64,000 bases of DNA from Cylindrodendrum hubeiense (lineage: Eukaryota > Ascomycota > Sordariomycetes > Hypocreales > Nectriaceae): assembly GCA_014621425.1 (NCBI GenBank), contig JAANBB010000007.1:124001-188000 (forward strand). The letters run 5' to 3'. Every line of letters begins with the position of its first letter. The stretch's first letter is position 1. Below the pieces are notes generated by a model. That model worked only from the letters and a program-made list of their open reading frames with translations, ran no database searches and was not told the DNA's origin. Shown here piece after piece: positions 23,333 to 36,280 of this stretch. Made by a program: the position numbers and the translations under genes.

Positions 23333-25574
23333 TTAAATGAGAATCGACACTGCGGTGTTACCCGGATCCAAAACAGTGTACGGGATGGAGTCCTTGTCCA
23401 TACCCCGACTAGTCAAGACATACTCCTTAATAAGCTTCTGGAGATTGTTGTACAAGTCCTCGCTTGCCTTCGCAATCTTCTTATCATTGTCATCGCCTCT
23501 GCGGTGAGTGTGCCACTGAGATTGAGCGAACGAAAGGAGACTGCGCTCATCAGGGACCTTGAAGCTAAGGAGCCAGGGGACCTGGACTGATAGCAGCCAC
23601 TGCCTCTGTCTACCACAAGGTAGCGCGGCGACAAGGCTCCTCTCCGTGTAGGCGTTCAGCTCAGCGAGGTTTACGGGCAGTGGCTGGCAGAGAGCTGGAG
23701 GCTTGGCGATGACAAACGCCTGGTAGAAGTTCTGGAGGTAGTTGACGGCTGTGTGGAACGGGGCTGCAATGTGGATGCTCATGGTGACGGCATCGCACAG
23801 ATCATCCAGGGTGTTGATATCCGGGAATGTCTTGATCCAGCCTCCAGTCCGAATCTCGGTGGTCCACTTCTTCAGAGTGTCGTCGTCCTGAACCCTCTTG
23901 CCCACAACCTTCTCGTCGTATTCAATCAAAAGCATCGTCTTGACATAAGTTCGGATGGTGTTCCACATGGACAGAATGTTCTTGGCATAAGCGCAGTTCT
24001 TGTACTTCTCACCCGCAAGACCCGCGGTTGTGTTGGGGAATCCTCGGTCTTCGAGATCGTTGGGCACGTAGCTTCGAGTATAGTTGAAGCTCTCAAACTC
24101 GGAACGAATGAACTCGTAAAGGTAGTCTTCCTTGAAGCCAACCAAATCCTTGATGAGCTGCGGCACAAGGGTCTCCCTTGCGGCGGCGTTGAGAGAGAGC
24201 GTCTTGTACCAATGAGGTTCCAGAAGCTTGAAGACGACGTGGTTCATGGGAATAGCACGGTGAGTGCCGACGATCAAAGCCTCCTCGATCATGTGGGCAC
24301 GAGTCAAATGGACACCAATCTCATGGCGGAGCCAATCCGAGACTTGAGCACACGTCTTGGCGTATCGCCAAGCCCAGTCGGTGGGCTCCCCACTGGAAGA
24401 ATCGGTGGGGGTATGTCTCTTGTTGAAAATGGTGACCGAGTTCTTCATCTCGGTCTTGTAATCGCAGACGATGGCGATGGGGTGCAGCTTTCCATTGGGA
24501 TAAAGCTCAAACAAGGTCACCGCTGCGCAGGCCCAGTTTTCGTCGGAGTTCTCCTCCTGGTTCTTCAATTCCTCGTTGGGCCCAGCACCAACGGCGGAGC
24601 GGAAGCTGCGGCAGTCTTGGACGAAGAGTGACTTGGGGTCCTTCTTGGGAAGTTCCTTGGCCCAGAAGTCGTACTTCTCCCTCCCGGCAGTCTCAATGAA
24701 CTCGGCCAAGAGGTTGTCCTTGAGCTTGGCAATTGAGATTAAGGAGGTGGGGTTGGTTCCGGTCAACGACTGCTCGGCAAACCGGCGATCGGTGAACCAA
24801 TCGGTCAGCAGACCGATGTTGTCGCCTGCCTCAATGTCCGTACCAGATTTACGGTGCTTCTTGTTGTAGGTCTCATAGGCTTTGATGGTGAGACCCTGGT
24901 CTGCCGCCGCGTGGATGTCACCGTTGGTGAGGTGGAACAACCATTGTGCCGTCTGTCCAAGGAAAGTGGTTGGAACGACCTGCTTGATCAACTGTGCAGT
25001 CTCAGCCAGACCAAGGGCATTGAAAATCGCCCATTGTGCGACTTGATCCTTCTTGGGAATAGTCTCCAAATGAGGAGGGTACTGCGCAGGTTTTCCATCG
25101 GGACCGTTAGGATAGGATGACCATTGGTAGATATCCTGCTTGGCCGAAAGCTCCGCCAGGCGAGGCAAAGTAGGTTCGACTTGTAGAACATCAAAGTATG
25201 ATTCGTAACTGCATCGTTGTCAATGAGAGTCTACTAATGTGACACGTACAATAGGAAGCTTACCTGCGCTCAATTCGACTGTAGGCATGAGTCAAAGCGG
25301 CCTGGGTTCCTGCATAGGTACCCTCCTCAATGTTGCCGCCTCCGACCTTGGGCTTCTTGGAAGGGTCATCGGCGTTGGGCTTGACATAGAGCTTCAACTT
25401 GACAAGCTCGCTGTTGAAGACACCAGGATCAATGTCAGTGAAGGCTACATCCTTAATTCCGACATTGAGACCCTTCTTGTCTTCAAGGGAAGGTTGCTTC
25501 AGAATCTCTTCTGGAGTGGAGACGTCGGGCGCATTGGAGGGCGGGACCGGCAGGGATGGGATTGTGGTGACCAT
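23333..25574 (-). CDS. Iron lipoxygenase
   Basis: Two exons, 25574-25264 and 25208-23333 (55 nt intron), encode 728 residues. It should insert dioxygen into polyunsaturated fatty acids to make hydroperoxides (oxylipin synthesis). Metal ligands by alignment to plant lipoxygenase: His404 and His409 in GVHLTRAHMIEE, His589 in FHTAVNYLQ with Asn593 four residues on, and the C-terminal Ile728 (..NTAVSILI) whose carboxylate binds iron. The signature NHVVFKLLEPHW is also present. There is no signal peptide, unlike the secreted manganese lipoxygenases of some fungi, so it is probably an intracellular iron enzyme. All ligands are present and the frame is clean, so it should be active. The opposite strand is open for 292 codons but is a shadow. 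Confidence 0.93.
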
Positions 25575-28500
25575 CTTTGGGTTTGGAAAGGTTGATCAAA
25601 TTGAATCTTCTGGATGAAGGCTTGGAGAATAAGAGAGAATCTAGGGAGGAAAGTCCTGATATTTATAGGAAGCTGAACTATAATTGTCCTCTATTACTGT
25701 GTTGTCTCAGGGCATCGTGGCTTCTGAGCGTCTTCACTTCTGGGTGTCTTGCGGAGCGGCCGTTGCCCCGCCTCCTCGGAGCTCTTTCGAGTGGTCTACA
25801 GACGATAGCCACAATGGAAAAGGCGGAGCGAGTCGCACGGTCAGCTTCGACCTCAGCCAGCCACGGCCTTCAATGATTTCCGACGCAGAGCGGAAAGTGG
25901 AATAGAGTGAGGGGAAGAATTGTGATAGTTTGCGGGCCAATACGCATTCGAAGGGCCTGGACCCGAAGCTAACGAATCTGGGCTCATTATTTTAAGACAA
26001 CGTCAGCCATGGATGGTTTCAATCCCGGTCGGACCGCCACAAAGGCGGGAGCTAAAGCGGGAGGCATCGAAAATGCCGTCAAGGAGCGGGGCTTGAGCGC
26101 GATTTCGCAGCTGCCTCGATGAGGCCCTCCGCATTATCGGCATGCAACGCGGCTTGCCAAAGGCATGCAGACGATATACTGCTGAGGAATGTCTGCTGAC
26201 GAGGCAAAGATCAGCTGCCTGTTCTAGGTTCGTCGATCCCATATGGAAAGTCTGAAAGGGAGCACAAGTCGACCCAAAGCACAAAGCATCGCTCAGCTTC
26301 CTGTCCAAAGCGGACAGCTGAGTTAGAGTTGTTTCGACGCCATGGCCTACCGTACGCTTATCTGGTGCCCGGCTCCCCTTGCCGTTCCCCACGAGGCGTA
26401 GGGCCGCGAATGAAAGTCGATAGTTTCGTCAGCAGAATTGCAAGGGGCTTCGGTAAGCGTTCGCATTGGTCGGTGGCCTCATTAGCGCTGACGTGGGATC
26501 CATCCTCACTCGCAGCTTGCCAGCCCAGGCACTATTGTCCAGAAGAGGCCTGCCAGCGATCACGTATTAGCGAGCAATTCCCTAATTCATCCCCAGAAAT
26601 GCAGGGGTGCTGGGCACTGTGCCATGTCTCACAGACGAATGGTCAAGAGCACGGAGTGGCTGAAGGCGTCGTATTGATGCAGCCATCACCTGATGAGACA
26701 CATCGCCGACCTTAACATTGTGGATAATCTGCGGCGCGTCCGCAGACCGCTATTTGAAATCGAACTGCAACGAACGTATCGAGCAGTCTGGGCGTGAATA
26801 GTTGCCCCCCGCTTTTGCCATTTACAGCTGAACGTGCTGCAAACCCTAGGATGACCTGTCAAATGCCTCGCAACGCATTCCGATTGGTATCAGGAATGTC
26901 CTTGGCTACAGTTGTGGCCCGTGATTAGGAGGTAGGTGATTTGTATCGTCCAATAGTGAGATTTCCGCTCAAACCCCCATAGCTCATTAGGAGTAGCGGG
27001 GTGAAGTTGCTCAGAAAAGGAGAGTGAATAGTTACTTCTCCACTCGTTGACCACATCGTGAGTTAATCCAACATTATTTACATCCATGTATATTCATAAG
27101 CGGTATAAATATAAAACAACCACAAAGCCATGTCGAATCTGACATGTTGCAAATGAGAGCCACGGCTCAGCCCGTTTTGGCACGTACCGTCGTCTGGTTC
27201 GCGAAGCTTGGCTCCGTGCATTTGAGAAGTAGAGTGTCAGGCGAGTAGGTCCGATAGGAATGTCAGCTCTGCAAAGGCCTGGATCTTAAACAGAACCTAG
27301 ATCTGATTGCATTTTCAATAGAACCTAGGTCTGGTGGGGGCCATTCCTAGCAATAGACTTCAAAGCTAGGCCAACCTCAATAAGCTAGATCCTCAGCATC
27401 CGATGGTACCGTTGATCCAATCGTATCCGGAATAACCGGATCCCGAGGGATAAACAGCTGACCTTGTTGAGGGTGACGTATGCAGGCGTTGAACCAACGT
27501 GCGATTTGTACTCTTTCATGCAACGCGTGGCGAGCGAGCACGTGTCGTAGAGTTCAGGCCGTTGGTCCGAATTATGTTTGCAATAAGGCTGGCTGATTTG
27601 AAGGTGGCATAGTTCTGCAGTGCATAGATCGCGGAAAGCAGCGCGCCGATCTTTTCCCCAGCTCTGGATGGAGTCTTGGTCCTAGTACGTCATGTACAGG
27701 TAATCTTTTATGAGTTGTTTCACGGGATGTGTGAGTTAGTAATTTGTGAGGTTGGTTGAGAAGGTAGAAAATCGAAGAGCTGATTTTATCTAAGCAAAGC
27801 AGTTTATGGCTTTGATCTGTTCCCCAGGCTGTGCGGATTCTGATGCGTTATGCGAGTGTTGCCTCATAATCTTTGATTTACGTGGGATATTAATCGTGCC
27901 AGGAGGAAGCCGTCCACCACTTAGCTCTCAAGCCAGGACAATCTGCATTATGGGAATCTATTATGATGTTGAGTTGGGGTTCCCTAGTCTTGCAGTGTGA
28001 TGCCTTCATGGGTATTATTGGCTGTGTGTCAGCTAGGATGTAAGCCCATTTCATCCGGACTGCCTCTTATTGGCTGTTCCGACCGGCATTGAGGTCATTG
28101 GATGAGTTCAATTAGTCAGTCATTGAAGGCTACAGGGTAGGGTTGAGGTATCATGGTTGAAATCGTCCGTGATCATCATCAATAATTGTGATGAGTGTTC
28201 AGTACCATGATTTGTAGCACGCTCAATTTACGATAGTCTAAGCCTGTTTTTACGGCACTGTCTTGTAACCCGTTTGATCAAATGATGCTGGTAGATAGTA
28301 TCGGTCGGATTTGTCTATTTTATTCAGTTGAGGTCTCTTACCTGCTCCTTGACTTGCATTCTTGATGCATCGCGAGTGTGCCAGCATGACCACAGTCTGA
28401 ATACCCGTTTAGTGGATGGGTTGTTGGGTGTCTGAGCGTCTTATGTGCCCATCTCCCACACAACGCCACTCCCATTTCCTTAACTCGTGCATTCCTGTGA

Positions 28501-29421
28501 GGATATCGGGATTTAACAAGATAAACTTGATGCTGTTGTCTCCTGGTGTAGGGTAAGTCACAGCTGACCGTGATACAAACTCGCTTCGGCTGACTATGCG
28601 GGGAATAGCACGAACGATCCCCGTCGCCTCTCAAAAACCCATTTTCAACCTTAATGACATGAATTCATGGGATGACGAGGTGAGAGTGACGTCAACGCAT
28701 TTCTCAGCTTAATCTGTTGCCGATGGGGAAGCACGCACAGGATGAGCAGTGGGTCTGGGGCGATTTCGACTTAAGCTCCTTTGGTACCTTGTTCTTGGAG
28801 GTATAGAGGGGAATTCGAGAGAGTACCAGTGAACCGACTCTAAAGTACGACATGTTCAGTCATCTAGAGTTAGCAGGAGCCGTGCTTATATGCCGTATTT
28901 CATCCACACATAGTCACATTATCATCTCGCTTGATGAGTGCGGGGCGCTATTACGGTATATCGTCACTGCCGGGGAATGGCGGGTAGCACGAGTCAGGTA
29001 ATTCCACCTTCCGCCACTCCCCGTGCGTTCTGATTCGCCAACTTCCAAGAATGTCTCATCTGGTCTCTTCGCCTCAAGGGACGGGGAACCCAGGGCCGCT
29101 TCCCCAATGTCCGTCTTCGTTAAAAATGCAACATGCCGATATGCGTATATGCACGCACCAATCATTGCATGAACCTTTTCCCCACGGGGTGCATTCTTAG
29201 ATCCCCCCCCATGGGGTTATTATGAATTACGGGGACACAACCAACCGACGCGTCGTTCTTAAGCGGTGGACGAATTCCAACCTCGAGACTATATATCTTG
29301 GACTTGTCACCGACCCATTCCCAGTCTTGTCCCAGTAGCTTCGTCCCAGCGTGAATCCCTTTCACCCATTTGACCCATCTTTCATCTTCATTTGAACACT
29401 CCTGTCTGGAATCTCCAGAAT
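25575..29421. other. 3.8 kb without a supported gene
   Basis: Unique sequence of ordinary composition with only short frames. Two near-repeats reading gaacctag(a/g)tctg occur at 27292-27335. The last 150 bases hold a TATATAT box (29289-29295) before the sugar-porter start. Confidence 0.55.
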
Positions 29422-31195
29422 ATGGCTCCTTCGGCCGCCAAAAGTGAAGCTGAGCGAGCTGTAGGCTCGAAGCTCAGTGCTGTAAGCATCCTTAACAGCC
29501 CCTCGATATTCTACATTACCTAACATGGCTCCACTAGGTTCTTCCCCAAAACCCGAGACCATGGTATCGTACATGGCATCTTGTCAAACTCAATTTACTC
29601 CTTATTGTTCCGCTTGTGTCTTCGGCATCTGTTGGATATGATGGTATTTCTTGCCCGCCCGATCGTTTCGATGAAATTCAATTGGCTAAAATAATACTCC
29701 CACAGGGTCTATGATGAACGGTCTTCAGACCCTCCCTCAATGGCGTACCTTTTTTGATAGCCCGGATGGTGCCGTTCTTGGTCTCATGAATGCTGTCTAT
29801 CCTCTTGGCAAAGTTATCTCTCTTCCGCTAGTGGCGTTCATCTCCGACAGGTTTGGTCGAAAAATCCCCCTAGTCATAGGCTTGGTCGCTTGTGTCGCAT
29901 TTGCCATCATGCAGGCGATGGCCCAGAATTTTGGGACATTCGTGGCCGCTAGGGCTATGCTTGGGTTTAGTACAAGTTTCATCAGCCAGCCGAGTCCTAT
30001 CATTGTAGCTGAGCTGGCGTATCCATCCCAGAGAGGCAAAGTTACAGCCTTATACAACACCTTTTATGTAAGTGCTCCAGCAAGGAAATCTTCTTGTCAA
30101 GTCATTTAACCTGTTTGCTAGTATTTCGGCTCCATCTTTGCTGCATGGTGTACCTATGGTACCTTTAAGATCGACAGCACTTGGAGTTGGCGAATTCCCT
30201 CACTCCTTCAAGGCGCCATTCCTGCACTTCAGTTACTAGGCGTTTTGTTCGTTCCAGAGTCTCCGAGATACCTCGTGTCTCGAGGAAAGCTGGATGAGGC
30301 ACGCAGAATCTTTGCCGATCATCACGCAGATGGCGTTATCCACTCTCCACTTGTGGACTTCGAGATGAATGAGATCCAGGAGACATTGGCTATGGAGTCC
30401 CGGGAGCTATCTGCAACCTCGTGGCTGGACCTTATTCGCACACCGGCCAACTGAAGACGAACCCTGATCGCCATCATCGTCGGCTGGTTCAGCCAGTGGA
30501 ATGGAGTGGGTGTCGTGAGTTACTATCTCACCCTCGTGCTCAACACTATTGGGATTACAGAAGTCAAGGACCAAACCCTCATCAACGGGCTACTTCAAAT
30601 CTTCAATTGGCTCGCCGCCACGTTCCTGGGCGCTCTCATGGTTGACCGCCTTGGACGACGAACTTTATTCCTAGTATCAACTGCTGGAATGCTGGCCAGT
30701 TATATTATCTGGACGGCTCTGACGGCCAATTTTGTCCAGAGTGGCAGTGGAGCTGTCGGGAAAGCTGTGGTCGGCTTCATCTTTGTCTACTACTTCTTCT
30801 ACGACATTGCCTGGACTCCGCTCCTTCAGGCCTACCCAGTGGAGATATTCCCATACACTCTGCGTAGTCGCGGACTGACCGTCACTTATATTTCTGCATT
30901 TTCTGGTCTCATCGTTGGCAATCAGGTCAACCCTATTGCGATGAAAAACATCCAATGGAAATACTATACGGTATTTTGTTGTTTGCTGGCTCTGCTCTTG
31001 GTCTTGATCTGGGCTTTCTTCCCAGAGACGAAGGGGCATACCCTGGAGGAAATCGCAGAGGTATTTGAGGGGAAGCGGGTGATTGGTGACGAAAACAAGC
31101 TGGAGATTGGTCAAGTTGATGATGGCGCTGTTGAATTGGATGAGACTGGTAAAAAGCACGACGTCACATCGGCTCAGATTGAACGAGCTACTTGA
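29422..31195 (+). pseudogene. MFS sugar porter with one in-frame stop
   Basis: Four exons with consistent phases: 29422-29481, 29538-29643, 29706-30067, 30122-31195. They would give a 533-residue hexose/lactose-permease-like transporter. Family signatures: GYDGSMMNG in helix 1, SDRFGRK loop, VPESPRYLVSRGK before the central loop, QAYPVEIFPYTLRSRG, and FFPETKGHTLEEI. Codon 287 is TGA (30452-30454), where related proteins, as I recall, have Arg in an N-R-R-R-T-L-I stretch; CGA to TGA is one C-to-T change. The frame runs cleanly for 247 more codons after it. No splice pair near the stop would remove it. The gene is therefore a recent pseudogene, a strain-specific null, or a base-call error. It converges with the regulator at 31520. 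Confidence 0.75.
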
Positions 31196-31519
31196 TTTGG
31201 AGGTATTCCCTAAACCCCTAAGTATCCAAGCGAGTTGAAATCAGTCCGATGAGGCCGTGTATCAAAGGGTAGTTCTGTTTCAAAGTTAGGGAACCTGAAA
31301 TAATTGAATTGCGATCATCTGACATTATACACGACAATTTGGCATGATAAAGGCACTATAAAAGATCCACTGATACGGAGCGAACTAGATTGGACCTCGA
31401 AGTAAGAAGGTCGCTATAATATTGTCATTCATAGTGCATATGAAAAATTCACACACTTCTCCATGACCTCCCAAGTTACTAGCATTTGCAGAGATGTAAC
31501 CAGTAACCGTTTGGTAGTT
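31196..31519. other. Convergent intergenic spacer
   Basis: 324 bp between two stop codons facing each other. It should hold both 3' ends; nothing else is visible. Confidence 0.6.
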
Positions 31520-33601
31520 CTAATTCTCCAACAAATTATTGCGCAAGACTTTTACAGCCATCTTCAGGTCTGGGGCTTCATCCTCCCAGTATTGCACCCC
31601 CTGTAACGCAGAGTCGACAGAATCTCTCCAGCCGTCGGCCATTTGTAATACCCTGCTCCTTGATGCTGCAAGAAGAAGTAATGCTCGGGTTATAGAATTG
31701 CGAGCAATATACCAGGTTCCATGATGATGGTGAAAGGGGCGGACAAAGAGCTGCCACTGGACGCACATATCCAAACATTTCTCCGCTAAAGGGATGACTT
31801 GGGAAATGAATGGATCATCCGTTTGCTGATGAATGGCGTAGTACAAGAATGGCCGGTGAATCCACTCCTGGTACATCAGCGCACGCGCTCTGACGAAGTG
31901 GGCTAATTCGTTGTTGACTCCCTCGCCCTGGGAATGGTTAATTTGAGGTGGGATGTGAGAATACCTGTTATGCCTTATTAACTGACAAGAGCCGTGTGAA
32001 AATGAGACATGCTTACCAGACATCGATTTGATCTTTAAGAGCAGGATACTGTTTGAGATTTTCTTGGATGTCTTGGATCCAGCCTACCTCTCCGTTACTT
32101 CCCAGCGCTATGAAAGCTCGGTTCATCATTCTTCGAAATGAAATTTCGGTTAGGTAGTAAAACCAACTCCTTTCCTCTTCTGGGTCGGGAAAATCGGCGA
32201 CGCCGGTATGTCCATCGTTGTTTGAATTGATGGAAGGAGACGATAGCTCGTTAGGGGGAGATGGAAATAGATTCGGGAACCCGAACCGACTTATTCCACT
32301 CGCGGGCAGAGAAATTTCACACCTCAACTCGCTAATTGCAGTTCGAATGAGCGTTTTTTCACACCTAGAAGGGAGCATATACTTACCATTCCGATTTCAT
32401 GCACGACCAATAGAGCCTTTGCTCCAAACGTCTCGTCTCATTAGTAATTTGCCTGTCACCACTAGATTGAGGATGCCCATGCCTCCAAAGCAGGTTTCGA
32501 AATTGCACACAGGCCTGGTTGAAGAAGTGCCAGGCTCGGAGAGCATCCATCTGGTACATTTCCATAACGCCGCAGAGAAACAAACATTGGATGTAAAGCA
32601 ACGAAGGTTCCATAAGCCCGAGTCGCTTTTTTGCTCCAAAATAGTAGGCTGAACTCGTTTTTCTGGCCTTCAGTGCGGGAGCTGAATTCGATGGCGAGTC
32701 TGGCGTCTCATTTGTGGTCGAAAAAGGCATAGATATACTCCCGAGGGCACAAGAAATAAGCTACAAATATGTGAGAATTACTTCCCCATGTAGTGAGGGC
32801 AGGAACAAAGAACTCACCACGAGGCAGGACGGACCATCCCATCTCACACCATTTTCAGCTGCATCTCTTACATAGCAAGAAAATTCTGCCACGTTGAGGA
32901 TCGGGTTTTTCGTATGAACATAGGCGAGAAATCTTTTGGAGAGAGGGATGAAGTCCTCTTCCTGTATGCCTCGGCCAAGTGTGCCCGAGCCTCTCCGAGA
33001 TGGTAATGGGCTTGCAGTTTCGTCGCTGTTGGGCCAAGATACGAATGATTCAACATCAGGTACAAGGTCCTGAAATATGGGCCATCTAAGAACCCCTTCA
33101 CAGTTGTTGATAGTGGCAGGGAAATTGGGAGTTTCCTCGAGTAGATCGTCTTCAATATCCAGTTCCTCGAGTAGATCGGAAGGAGACTGATCTAAGACGG
33201 GCTGTGACAATTGTGTTTGTGTTCCAGGTGATGAATCCTGTGGTGTTGATCCGGGCTGGTGGGTCTCGAGAAGTGACACGACATGTCCAAGGCGTTCTAG
33301 GATTGCCAAGCTCGCAGGATCAAATCTGTATAAGGGCGCAGATGGTCAGCGAAACGGTACTGCCTACCAGATTTTCATCTGAGACGTACGATGAATGGTC
33401 ATTGGCCGTATTGGCGTACGTGCATTGAGCTCCATTCCGGGTGCAGAAGCCGCAGCTCGGCTTGACGTTGTCGCACTTTGTTTTCCGGACTCGACAGGGC
33501 TGGCATGCCGCCACAGCCCTCTTGCGTTGATACAAGCCTGAGGTCCTCGGCCTCTTGCGGCTAGGGATTGGCTCATCGGTGGGGAAGCTTGATCCTGACA
33601 T
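31520..33601 (-). CDS. Zn2Cys6 transcription factor next to the sugar porter
   Basis: Five exons (33601-33390, 33325-32818, 32760-32387, 32331-32017, 31964-31520) encode 617 residues with no interruption. The zinc cluster spans residues 33-60 (CQPC, RKTKC, CGFC, then Cys). A fungal transcription factor domain follows, with PLSKRFLAYVHTKNPIL, LLYIQCLFLCGVMEMYQMDA, RRLEQRLYWSCMKSEC and ELRCEISLPASGI. The ATG at 33601 is chosen because it directly precedes a basic Ser/Pro/Arg leader. The two stops of this gene and the sugar porter face each other 324 bp apart. Such pairs often form a regulator-transporter unit in moulds, so control of sugar uptake is a reasonable guess. Confidence 0.88.
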
Positions 33602-33964
33602 GGCCAATAGCCTGGGTCTCACTGTTGTTGGCAAGACTCAAGACTTGGGTGTGTGGTTGCCCTCAGGTCAGCGGCACGGGGAATGGCGGCAATTAATGTG
33701 AAGCGGAGATGCCGTGTGGGGGATCAACTCCGAGGAGCTACGGATTTATCCATCATATTATTGTGGGCCGGCGGCCCCGTTAGTGCATTGCTACTAAGTC
33801 CAGCGGGTACACAATATGGACGTGGTTCACACTCTGTATTGTCACCACGAGGGTCGATTTTTGACTGTTTACGGCGGAGAGACTAATAAAATAATCATTG
33901 AATTTTCGGGTTCTCTTGTTTCTATTTCCATCTACTCTAGATCTTGTGGAAATCTGGCTCCACC
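33602..33964. other. Promoter side of the regulator, no gene
   Basis: 363 bp between the regulator start and the 3' end of the decayed oxidoreductase. No coding signal. Confidence 0.55.
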
Positions 33965-34966
33965 TTAACGCCGAATCTCATCCATCAGGCCCATCACGCG
34001 CAGGGTCTCTCCCCACGGTATGACATGGCTTTCAATTTTACCACCTGCAATATCTAGAGCTACCACGTGTACTTCCCAGCAGAATCCCTTTTCAAGCTTC
34101 TCAAACTCATACTTTTTGGGCTCCTGGTTCGCCATGTGAATCGTGGACAGTGATGGCATGGATGCACAAAGCCTTCGACGACAATAATACCCTTGATCCT
34201 CTCGATTCTACAGAATAATGACAATGTATTTGTGATCGTTGAAGTTGCGGCGATACCCCTGCCTCCCTTCTGGATACTTTCAGAATCACCGAAGTAGCTG
34301 TATCAACATCGTCGGAAAGGTTCTGCGACGCGATAACGCTGGGTTGCTGGCTCTGGGGCCCCGATTGTAGTGCCAAAATTGCCCTTCTTCTGGGACGTGC
34401 ATCGGGTATTCTGCGACTTTGCCATGTCGATGAACTTCGCTTCACTGCCATTTAAATCAAGGGTCAAAAGTCCCGTCCTCGCTGCAGGAACTCTTCTCGA
34501 GACCGGCATCTATAGCCTAACGTGGGCTTGTCGTTTTTGAACCAAGGGGAAGAACAGAGTCTACATTGCTTCCGTGACAAACACTCCCTTCTGCTGTGCT
34601 TTGTCAAACACCTTTTTGGCCTCTGCCTGAGTGATTGAAAAGGCTTTCTCACATAGGGCATGCTTTCATGCTTGAATGACGTCGAAGCAGTTTTGTTTGT
34701 GAAAGGCATGTGGTGTGCCTATGTAGATAATAACAACATCAGGATCCTGGTAGACTTGCCCGTAGGTGCCGTAGATGGTGGGACTTTTTCCTGGAAGATG
34801 ATCGTTGGCAAATGCATGGCCCGTTTCAGATGAGGATGAGCCGGTTGCCTGAATGATCTGGTTTACTCTCTCGTCGGGTCTGTCAAGAGACAATTCCGCG
34901 ACGAACCAAGACAGAATAGGTCCAGTTGCAATATTTCCCCAAAGTGGATGGGATATCGGATGTCAT
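33965..34966 (-). pseudogene. Decayed Gfo/Idh/MocA oxidoreductase
   Basis: Fragments in order match a dihydrodiol-dehydrogenase-like NAD(P)-dependent oxidoreductase: WGNIATGPI (first strand), ATGSSSSETGHAFA, YGQVYQDPDVVIIYIGTPH, then a stop, then ALCEKAFSITQAEAKKVF and KGVFVTEAM, then another stop, and finally EKGFCWEVHVVALDIAGGKI with IPWGETLRVMGLMDEIRR at the true C-terminus (33965-34159). Lesions seen: TGA at 34666-34668, TAG at 34561-34563 where Trp is usual after EAM, an apparent frameshift near the start (ATG at 34966 is out of frame with WGNIATG), and loss of the middle domain frame between 34200 and 34500. It lies directly beside the AT-rich block, so decay may be linked to it. Confidence 0.8.
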
Positions 34967-35488
34967 TGTTGTTAATGATCAATGTATGATCTAAGAGACT
35001 CAGTCAGTTCGTGTCCGGAGCGGTGGAATAGTTCAGAATTGACATTCATTAATATATATTTTGAACAGCTTAAATTGAAAATGGGTATATTTCGGTTACA
35101 GCACTCCACAAGGGGCAATGAATATTTATAAACAGAGGGTTACCCGACTAATATTTCTGTGGGTTAGTAAGGTGGAAGCAGTGAGGCTATTACGCGTTGA
35201 TTGGCACTACGCAAGGTTATACAATAGATCTAACCCATAGATTAAGTTCTTTATTATATATTATACCCTCTCCAACTTTTAGTCTCTTTCAAACTACTAC
35301 CATATATGAACTAGCTATTATAACTCTGTACTTATTATTATACGAGTAAGTAAAATATTATAATAATATTCCCCTACATTAACGTGCATGATAAGCGAGT
35401 GGCTTAGACAAGCGAGTGGCTCACCTAACCATACCTTTACTACCAAATATCGAAATAAAATAATTATAATGCCTAGAATTAATTAAAA

Positions 35489-35720
35489 TCAATCACTATC
35501 CTCTTCTTTAGATGTATCTATATCAATTTCACAAGTACGCGCATTATGCCCGGATTGCCTGTATCTTCCATATCGCTATTCCCTTGTCTCTGTCCGCCTC
35601 TTCTGACCACTACTTTGCTGCGTTTCCTGCTGTATCTGATTAGTGATTTCCCTCTGATTTTGTAGTTCTTGTCCCTTGGTTATTATTATGTTCCCTGAAA
35701 GCCAGAGATGTGTTTTTTTT
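35489..35720 (-). mobile_element. Pogo/Fot1-type transposase C-terminus, RIP-damaged
   Basis: One frame on the minus strand reads GNIIITKGQELQNQ, a Gln/Glu-rich coil, QKRRTETRE, a stop, and then RYGRYRQSGHNARTCEIDID with an acidic tail ending at the stop 35489-35491. This is the layout of the end of fungal DDE-1 (Tc1-mariner/pogo) transposases: coiled coil, basic stretch, CCHC knuckle, acidic tail. Two knuckle cysteines now read Tyr (TAT, TAC), as a G-to-A change of TGT and TGC would give; His and the last Cys remain. Only the last 75 or so codons are legible. Confidence 0.65.
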
Positions 35721-36189
35721 GCCCTGTACTGTTAGCTAAGTGTTATATTTGTCTCCTAAAGCTTATTGACCTCTACCTTTAATAATACTATCTAATATAT
35801 AATTCTTTATATTTCCTTTATAAATTAATCTATAATAGTTAAAATTGATATTAGAGAGTTTTTCTGATAATAGTTAATTTAATTTTTAATAAAATTAGTT
35901 TATAAAATAGTTTTAATTAGGTTATTTGGGGTCTTTAAAACCTAAATAATAGGTAATTTAAAATCTCCTTTTATAGATAATAAAGTCTATAATTTAATAT
36001 CTAATTAAGAAAGTAAACTTTCTAGATTATAAAGAATAAGTCTTATATCTTAAAAACCTCTCTAAATATTCTTTTTTAATATTATATTTTAAAATATAAC
36101 TTAAAATATAAAAAAGAAATTAATCTTAATAATATAGGTAATTTAGGTCTTTATTATATTCTTAATTTATTAATTATAGGTTTATTTAA

Positions 36190-36280
36190 GGTAATTACTA
36201 GAGGGGTATGACTTTTTACTATATGGATATAATCTTACATGAACATGACTTTTCCACTATTCTTATTAACTTAAAAATAA
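36190..36280 (+). repeat. Left terminal inverted repeat (mutated)
   Basis: Left arm of the 3.8 kb element. Compared with the right arm it shows many C-to-T/G-to-A changes, for example GGCAATTG to GGTAATTA, GGGGCATG to GGGGTATG, and GCTACGCG to ACTATATG. Confidence 0.7.

Noticed and set aside
23753..24631. 292-codon plus-strand frame
   Set aside because: Shadow of the lipoxygenase, which has all family motifs on the other strand.
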